Assembly: GCA_950022655.1 (NCBI GenBank)
Contig: OX465579.1
Coordinates: 81,231,193-81,295,192, forward strand
DNA length: 64,000 bases
Origin: Alentia gelatinosa
Lineage: Eukaryota > Annelida > Polychaeta > Phyllodocida > Polynoidae
Reading direction: 5' to 3'
Shown: one piece after another, positions 57,395 to 64,000 of the stretch
Position numbering within the stretch: the stretch's first letter is position 1
Layout of the letters: every line of letters starts with the position of its first letter
Translations under genes and position numbers: made by a program
Notes under the pieces: generated by a model
The model's input: the letters and a program-made list of their open reading frames with translations, nothing else
Told to the model about the DNA's origin: nothing
Databases searched by the model: none

Positions 57395-57610
57395 ATATAA
57401 AACGTGTAAATTTCTGTAATATCCGTTTGGAGATTCTCCCGCACATAGAGACAAAGTGAACCAGACCTATGCCTGGAGACTGAAGGGCCACGAGAGTGAG
57501 ATTCTCGTTTACTGAAAAACTCAAACCGTCTCTTCTTTTTGGTAGATCTATACATAGACATACTTCTTCTCTTATGATATATTTCGAACCATAGAGTTCT
57601 GGAAAGAACT
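57395..57610. repeat. Paralogue of the sequence flanking the nested TIR element (empty site)
   Basis: CACATAGAGACAAAGTGAACCAG continues directly into ACCTATGCCTGGAGACTGAAG. At 58580-60110 the same two flanks are separated by about 1.48 kb, so this copy shows the pre-insertion arrangement. Confidence 0.65.
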
Positions 57611-58032
57611 CAACTTAGCAACACGAATGCTACCCACCAAAAACACATTTAAATACGTAATAGGAGAATTTTTTTAACTATATAGTAATGCGGACTATAT
57701 TATCCACCACGCCACCTATCGGACATCTGAGAACTATTTGCTAAGTGTGACGACATCACCGACTAGCAACCGGCTCGCTAATACCGGGGACACACCAAGC
57801 GAGTGAAGGCAGCGATCTCTGGAATCGCCAACACAAATTGGCATGTATGTGAGATATTATATCATAGGAATATCCCCTGCCTATAATTTAACATCTTGGA
57901 AACAATAATCAGGTGAAATATAAAATAATAGTTTTCTGATGCCAAATATACAAAATGAAAATGTAGATAAGACTAGCGACTTCGTCGAGTCCGAGTTATG
58001 GGGAAAAATATTTTAAAAAACAACCAAAAAGT

Positions 58033-58116
58033 CAAAGCCCAATACGGGAGTCGAACTCCCTATACCCGCAACCCTAGCCGAACACACAGCTGACTGCTCC
58101 ACAGAGCTAGATGTCA
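58033..58116 (-). repeat. tRNA-derived SINE head
   Basis: On the minus strand there is an A-box-like TAGCTCTGTGGAGCAGTC and a B-box GAGTTCGACTCCC that closes a T-arm (GGGAG TTCGA CTCCC). The anticodon arm is not convincing, so this is a SINE or tRNA pseudogene, not a working tRNA. Confidence 0.55.
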
Positions 58117-58215
58117 GATATGGGTCAAATACTTGAGTCTTGGCTGGAGTGGTGGTGGGTGGGGGAGGGTGTCAGCGGAGTTTTGAAAGGGCTAAAATGA
58201 AAAGTTAGATTACAT

Positions 58216-58290
58216 TTAGCGGGATTCGAAAGCCCGACACTCGCACTCCCAGCCGAACGCTCTGCTGACTGCTCCACATGGCCAGATGCC
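58216..58290 (-). repeat. tRNA-derived SINE head, second copy
   Basis: Minus strand: TGGCCATGTGGAGCAGTCAG as A-box region and GGGCTTTCGAATCCCG as B-box region. Same family as 58033-58116; its tail (58300-58528) has an inverted mate at 60136-60345. Confidence 0.55.
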
Positions 58291-58601
58291 TGAGGAGTGT
58301 CAAATACTTAGGTTGTTGTAGAAGTTGGTGGGTAGGGGGAGGGGAATCAGCGGAGTTTTGACAGGGCTACCAGCGAAAGTTGGGATCTCATTTGTTTCTC
58401 ACGAGAAAAGTAGATTAGAAAACAACAGTAATAAACTTTGATTTGAGCATGGCTTGAAATAAAACAGGAGAGAAAAAGTACATCTATGTATAATCCTACA
58501 AAAAAGAAGAACAGGTTCGAGTTATTACCTACTAGATTTAAAACGGTAGAATTCCGTCGAATCCGCTTGAAGTTGCTCCCATACATAGAGACATAGTGAA
58601 C

Positions 58602-60082
58602 CAGGGGCCCGTTTCAATAGAATGGGTCACTAAACCACTTAGTGACATGTTTAGTGTCGCCAATAGTGACTTGAATAACAGAAAAAGTTTGGTCGCGTTG
58701 CAATAGGGATGTCACTAAAGGGGAGGTGTGTCTTGTCACTATTGTGGATGTGTCCCTAGTTTTGGACGACACATGTTGGGTACCCCACCTCTCATACTCA
58801 TGTCCTACTGGGAACAAGTGGTGTCAAGGTGAAGGTCACCGCATAAATTAGCGACTGCGCTTGGGTAATTCTACAGTGGACACCTGGGACCCGTTTCAAT
58901 AGTCTGTAGGACGTCCGTTATTGGGTGTAGTGACACGATAGCGACAAGTTGCATTGCAGTAGTTTAGTGACAAGCCATTCCGGGAGTCCTTGTTACAGAC
59001 AGGCGCTAATAGTGGCTTGTACCATTTCAGAAGTGGCTGTCCGGTCACTAAAAGGGTCACCATAGTGTCTATAATAGCGAGAGGGTATACCCTCTCGCTT
59101 CTATTGTCACAAACGTGTAACTTCACTTCCCATAGGAATTAAGCTGTGAAACTTTAACTTTAGTTAGGGACACATACAACTTATAAACATGCCTAATATT
59201 AAGGAGATTGGCTCGTGCAAACCAGAGATATTCACATTTGAAATTTTGTCATAACAAGTGTTGCTCTGGTGGCCAGTGTAGAATTATTCATGGCTGTCTC
59301 TAATTTATCCAGTGACCTTCACTTTGACACCACTTGTTCCCGATAGCACTAACACCATCCATTGTAAGGCCCAGGCAGTAATGTCACTATGTCACCAACA
59401 GTGAACAGACACACCACCCCAATATTGACATGCCTATTGAAACGAGAATTAAATTTTGTCACTATTCCTGTCACTATTGCTGTCACTAGTCGTGTCACTA
59501 AGTGGCTTAGTGACACATTCTATTGAAACGGGTCCCAGAGCAGCATTTTCTCTGACAAAATTCAAATGTGAATATTGTTGGCTGTCCGGTCACTAAAAGG
59601 GTCACTATAGTGTCTATAATAGCGAGAGGGTATACCCTCTCGCTTGTATTGTCACACACGCGTAACTTTACTTCCCCTAGGGAATAAGCTGTGAAACTTT
59701 AACCCCAGTTAGGGACACATACAACTTATAAACATGCCAAATATGAAGGAGATCGACTTATGCAATCCAGAGATATCCACATTTAAATTTTGTCATAACA
59801 AGTGTTGCTCTGGTGGCCAGTGTAGAATTATTCAAGCGCTGTCGCTAATTTATGCAGTGACCTCACCTTCACAGCACTTGTTCCTGGTAGCACTAACACC
59901 ATCCATTGTAAGGCACAGGCAGCAATGTCACTATGTCGCCAACAGTGAACAGACACACCACCCCAATAGTGACATGCCTATTGAAACGAGAATTAAATTT
60001 TGTCACTATTCCTGTCACTATTTGAGTCACTAAACATGTCACTAAGTGGTTTAGTGACCCATTCTATTGAAACGGGCCCCTG
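58602..60082. mobile_element. Long-TIR non-autonomous DNA element (outer)
   Basis: Terminal inverted repeats of at least 50 bp starting CAGGGGCCCGTTTCAATAGA, continuing through GGGTCACTAAACCACTTAGT. The inner parts of the left and right halves also match in inverted orientation (GGGAACAAGTGGTGTCAAGG). The TIR style resembles PIF/Harbinger-type elements, but no 3-bp target duplication is evident, so the superfamily is open. It is interrupted by a related element at 58884-59538. Confidence 0.7.
58884..59538. mobile_element. Related TIR element nested in the outer one
   Basis: Ends CTGGGACCCGTTTCAATAG and its inverse. Interior sequences such as GGCTGTCCGGTCACTAAAAG and GCGAGAGGGTATACCCTCTC are shared with the outer element at about 59580-59645, showing that a family member inserted into its own relative. 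About 655 bp, no coding capacity. Confidence 0.68.
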
Positions 60083-60360
60083 ATCTAGGGTTGGAGACTG
60101 AAGCACCACGGGAGTGAGATTCTCGTGTATTTAAAAACTCGAACCTGTTCTTCTTTTTTGCAGGATTATACTCAGACAAACTTCTTCTCTTATGATTCAT
60201 TTCGAGCCATGCCGAAATCAAAGTTTAGTATCGTAGTTTTCTCATCTACTTTTCTCGTGAGAAACCAATGAGATCTCAAGTTTCGCTGGTAACCCTTTCA
60301 AAGCTCCGCTGATTACCCCCACCCATCAGCAGCCTAAGTATTTGACCCCACAAGTGTACC

Positions 60361-60435
60361 TGAATTTGTGGAGCAGTCAGTAGGGTATTAGCCTGGGAAT
60401 GCGATTGTCGGGAGTTCGAACTCCGCTATAGGCAG
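60361..60435 (+). repeat. tRNA-derived SINE head, plus-strand copy
   Basis: GTGGAGCAGTCAGTAGGG and GGGAGTTCGAACTCC mark the A- and B-box regions. With the preceding 60136-60345 segment it forms an inverted copy of 58216-58528, flanking the nested TIR element. Confidence 0.55.
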
Positions 60436-60831
60436 CCCGCTTCTTCAATTTTTGAACTCGACGAAGTCGCTAGTAGTAGGTAAATAACGGTAATATATCG
60501 TCCGTGTTTACGGAAGTATCCTGAATATTTTACTGAAATTTTTTACAGTGTTGATGTTGTATGCGGAAACTGGCAGACGATCTTTTTATGTCGAAAATAA
60601 GCAGTGAGATTATTGATCAGATTATCCCTCTACCTATGCTATCGGGACAATAATTTCACCAAGTATTTTGACCTGTGAAGACAGTTAGCCTGTTTACCTA
60701 ACCTTGTGTATAATAGAAATGGAACCCGTTACCTGGCCTAGTTAGACTAAGTTAGCCCGATTAAGCAAGACAACCAAATCGGGACTAACTTTGCTACATC
60801 GTGTGTGTTGGTGGAATCGGCCCTTTCCTTC

Positions 60832-61066
60832 GTCTCATCCACTATATGCCCCTGAAAAATGCTGCGCCTGTTTTACAATTAGCGAGTGCTGGGTGAGTAA
60901 TGATGGTGAACGAGTAGGTGAACTTTCAATAATAAGGGTGAGACGTTCTAGTGGATGTTGTATTAGGTCTCTTGCTCCAACAATGCCATTATCGGTCGCT
61001 GATTTAGTACATTTAGTGTATTGTTTCCAGTATTTGGCCATACCCACTGCATGTGCATTGATTTGA
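60832..61066 (-). other. Open reading frame of unknown origin downstream of a LINE remnant
   Basis: The minus frame stays open for about 75 codons (AHAVGMAKYWKQYTKCTKSA, then PLERLTLIIESSPT, ending FSGAYSG and a stop). I do not recognise a domain. It follows the LINE remnant at 61270-61985 on the same strand, so it may be element 3' sequence, or a fragment of an unrelated gene captured there. No splice sites or start context support a host gene. Confidence 0.3.
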
Positions 61067-61269
61067 AGTTGTCTTTGGTTGAGACCATCTGGTTCCTTAT
61101 TTAGAAAATCTGTTCGGTTTGTTTGTAGTTTGTTCCTTTGTTTTGTATTCTGTTTTGTTTATGATGAAATTTACTATGTTCTTGTGTTTGTTATCTCTTT
61201 TATTTTTTTCGTCCAGTCTTCATTTAGTCTTTTTTAGTTAGGTTATTCGATTGTGCTTTGGGGGTGTTC

Positions 61270-61985
61270 TTTACTATTGCAGGGTTGATCAGTTGTTCTG
61301 TTGCTTCAATCCATCTTGTTATGGTTGCTATTGTTGTTTTATTTTTGTTTTAGGTTTTCCAATAGTGTAGGATTCGTCTTGTTCTCATGATCGTCTCTGG
61401 TTCATTGAGTTTAGTTTCTAGGTACAGGTTTTCTGTTAGGGTTGTTTCGGGAGCCCTAGGTGTTCTTCTTATTGTGCATCTATAATTGTGTTTATTTGCT
61501 TTATTTGTTGTTGTTTTTTTTCCCATGTTTCAGCTCCGTAGGTGGCTATTTGTATTATGCATGTTTTTACTAATTTCCATTTTGTTTGTATCTCTATCAC
61601 TTTGAAGTTTGTGTCTTTGGTTAGGAACAGGCTCGGTTGGAATGTCTGCTTCTGCATTTTTTTCTTTATTTCGTTTGCTTGATCATCTAGGTTACCCTTT
61701 CCGTATATGATTTCCTCTAGGTACTTATATTGTGTTTTGTGTTGTAGTTTTGTTTCCCCCATTGTCATTTCTGTTTTGTCCCCGTTTCCTATGGTCAATG
61801 TTTTGGATTTCTCTTCTCCTAATTGTATCCTATATCTGTTTGTTACTTCGCTGCATGGTAATGTTTAGTAGTTGCTCATGTTGATATGTGTTATTGGTTA
61901 TGATTGCTATGTCGTAGACCCAAAGGAGGCATTTGGCTGTTGTTGGTGTATTTGTGAATTCTGGGCTGAGTTACTGCTTACACTT
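61270..61985 (-). mobile_element. LINE reverse transcriptase remnant
   Basis: On the minus strand the palm box survives as LLWVYDIAIITNN (from a Y-x-DD-like ancestor, now damaged), followed after a frameshift by YRIQLGEEKSKTLTIGNGDK and YKYLEEIIYGKGNLDDQ, the thumb-region signature. A further frame change leads to the APETTLTENLYLETKL tail. The intact stretch is 61469-61798. Several frameshifts show that the copy is dead. Sequence style differs from the LINE at 3468-4190, so it probably belongs to a different clade. Confidence 0.7.
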
Positions 61986-62302
61986 CTTGCATTGGTCCGT
62001 GTATGGAGTTCATTGTGGCTGTTAGGTTCTGGTTAGTTATATCACTTGCAGGCCTACGTAAGTCGTAGACCAGTGATAATTTGATCACCCCATGGAAATT
62101 AGTGATACCGAGATGAATATAGTGATACAATCCCACATTACGAGAGCAATGCTTTTCCAGTTGGATCGCAAAAATAAATTTGTGATCTGATGATAGCGAA
62201 CGACACCACAAAAAGGGGAGCAACGCCCCCTGATATGTTGATATTTTCTTAGCGTCACTCAGTAGGAACTGATATATATATTTGTAAGGTGAAAATCCTC
62301 AC

Positions 62303-62477
62303 CCTTTTGAATGATCACTGGTCCAATAAGCCTGCAATGCAGATAAATCGTCAGTGGTGATCAACTGTCCTGTGCCATTCTCACATGCTTCGGACGCCGC
62401 CTGAAATGTCATCTCTTGTGTTTTGAACCAATAACATCTCCCGGTCTGCTTCAAATAGGACGTCTCGCACTGAGTTT
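62303..62477 (-). CDS. C-type lectin-like domain exon, N-half (isolated)
   Basis: This exon encodes a well-conserved first half of a CTLD: QCETSYLKQTGRCYWFKTQ, then AASEACENGTGQLITTDDL, ending with an ALQAYW helix. Seen: acceptor ATCGCAG, 175 nt, donor GTGAGG, phase 1 in and phase 2 out, the same scheme and strand as the cluster at 2.7-14.1 kb. It could be an upstream exon of the same gene across a 48-kb intron, or part of a neighbouring paralogue. No C-half exon was found between 54.7 and 62.3 kb, so the domain is incomplete as it stands in this window. Confidence 0.85.
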
Positions 62478-62570
62478 CTGCGATGAATTCAAAACATCGT
62501 TTCACAGAGGGCTTATGCTATATATCCACGGGAACCTTAACAGTAATCGAGCAAGATTATGAGTATGCAT

Positions 62571-62660
62571 ACTCAGTAACTAGGAAGTAATGTTATTTCC
62601 ATTTATAATGGAAGAGTGCGGACCCTCAAATCGTTTCACCAAATAAAAGTAAGAGAATAT
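62571..62660. repeat. Dispersed repeat, copy 2 (inverted mate of 101-186)
   Basis: Contains CTAGGAAGTAATGTTATTTC and CATTTATAATGGAAGAGTG; the reverse complement aligns with 101-186. Confidence 0.6.
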
Positions 62661-63084
62661 CATGGTAAATTGTTTTTCAGGGCATGTGTTTATTTGTCTC
62701 TGTCTGGAGCTGTTTATCAAGATTTTTTGAAAAATTTACTCTATCAACTGATAATATTTTGTTATACTGAATCAAAGTCCCATGAATATCCTTATACTTC
62801 GTGAAATGCATTTTAGAATCCAATTATTTTTTCTTTCTATCAAATTTTGAATTTATATATATATATTAATAATACCACTATACTGCCATTATGCTGCGGT
62901 AGCTACGGGATTGATTTCCTGGAGGGATTATATTGTGGTGAAAGGGTTAAAATTCTCTGTCCCTCCCTTTCTCTGTCTTTGTTTGTATGTCTGATTCTTA
63001 GTCTCTTTGACTGTCTGTACTTAAATTTATGTCTGTCTCTATTTAACTGATTCTGTCTGTCCACCCCTCTGTTTCTGTCCTTGT

Positions 63085-63345
63085 CTTTATTATCCATCGT
63101 ATACAAAGCGCCCATTGAAACTATATGGAGACTCAGTAAACCACGACCCATTAATTAAAACCTGTCAGATACCACAACTGTGGTATACGGATCCAAACAT
63201 GTGTTATATGGCCTCAAAACCATGGTATACGGGAAAAATAGTCCCTTTTGCTATAAAGCAAAGAAATAGTCCCTATTGTTATACCAGTTAATATGGCAAT
63301 TACTGGGTTTAATTCATTCGAAAAGATGTATAATAAATGCAACAA
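63085..63345. mobile_element. Short MITE, copy 2
   Basis: Reverse-oriented relative of 8498-8755, with ends TTTATTATCCATC and GATGTATAATAAATG. Confidence 0.6.
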
Positions 63346-63544
63346 ACAATGATTTTGTGAACAGGCAGCTCTGTAAACTACTCGCGGTTGACCTCGTAAT
63401 ACACTCGCTAGCGCTCGTGTATTACTGCGCGTCAACCTCTCGTGGTTTACGGCGGCCTGTCCACAAAACCATCGATTATTGTCTATGTATGACTATCTGA
63501 CACTTTGCCTGTATGTCGCCGTGTCTGTGTGTATGTCAGTCTGT

Positions 63545-64000
63545 TTGACTCTCTCCATTCTAACCGCGGTACCGTTCCAACAGCGTTACAGCATTACTGT
63601 TTCCGTGTTGCCATTCTAATCCAGTTACAACATTACTATTTTAACCCCATTACCACGTTACCATTCTAACCCCATTACCACATTAGAAATGTTACCATTA
63701 TCTTTTTACCATTACCACTTTACTGTGTTATTCCTACCATGGTACGATTATCGCATTACAATTGTAACCCTAATACCACGTTACTGTTCTAACAACATTG
63801 CCATTCTAACCCCATTACCGCATTAGAAGTGTCATCAGTACCGTGGTATTACCACTATAACCCCCATTACACCATCACCATTATAAACAGGTTACTGTGT
63901 TCCCATACTTTGCATTACCATTACTGCCTTACCGTTCTAATCCTTTTACCGTGTTACCGTTACCGCATTATAATCCCCAGTACACCACTAGCCCAGTTAT
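63545..64000. repeat. Degenerate CCATTCTAACCCCATTAC repeat
   Basis: Irregular repetition of ACCATTCTAACCCCATTACC, CATTACCA and GTTACCGT-like units to the end of the window. The period is loose (about 10-18 bp). It continues past the edge. Confidence 0.75.

Noticed and set aside
58033..58116. A functional tRNA gene
   Set aside because: The A and B boxes and T-arm are recognisable, but acceptor and anticodon stems do not pair well, and two more diverged copies occur nearby, so a SINE is more likely.

Overview
The window looks like invertebrate metazoan DNA. It has short exons split by GT/AG introns, many decayed LINEs, tRNA-derived SINEs and MITEs, and no bacterial-type gene packing. The taxon cannot be fixed from sequence alone. 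Only the C-type lectin-like domain (CTLD) exons look like conventional functional coding sequence.

Layout. (1) 1-14.1 kb: a minus-strand gene with at least four CTLDs in tandem. Each domain is encoded by an N-half exon and a C-half exon; seven exons are seen at 14084-13916, 11538-11351, 9030-8862, 6606-6404, 5977-5791, 3267-3086 and 2814-2673. All splice phases agree (phase 1 at domain borders, phase 2 inside a domain). The introns hold LINE fragments, MITEs and fold-back elements. Neither gene end is in the window, and the mate of the last N-half exon is not seen. (2) 14.46-15.43 kb: TCTC-type simple sequence. (3) 15.48-25.81 kb: repeat block 1, a tandem array of Cys-rich exon-like modules with plus-strand splice signals separated by intron-like AT-rich segments. 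(4) 25.81-41.88 kb: the tail of block 1, interrupted by a roughly 15-kb GC-rich minisatellite (26408-41363) of 13- and 14-bp monomers related to CTCGTCTCCCC(C)AT. (5) 41.88-52.60 kb: block 2, a colinear duplicate of block 1 (offset 25,227 bp where best preserved). (6) 52.60-53.57 kb: tail 2, without the big satellite. (7) 53.6-54.67 kb: more TCTC-type simple sequence around a fold-back MITE. (8) 54.7-61.99 kb: transposon-rich DNA with a LINE zf-RVT fragment, an interleaved inverted-repeat complex, tRNA-SINEs, nested long-TIR elements and an RT fragment. (9) 62.30-62.48 kb: one more CTLD N-half exon, minus strand. (10) 63.5-64.0 kb: a degenerate TTACCATTCTAACCCC-like repeat running off the window.

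The most unusual content is the duplicated exon-array locus (15.5-53.6 kb) and the satellite that grew inside only one of its two tails. The very long open frames over the satellite (up to about 1950 codons, overlapping in all six frames) arise because the monomers contain no stop codon in any frame. I do not call them genes.
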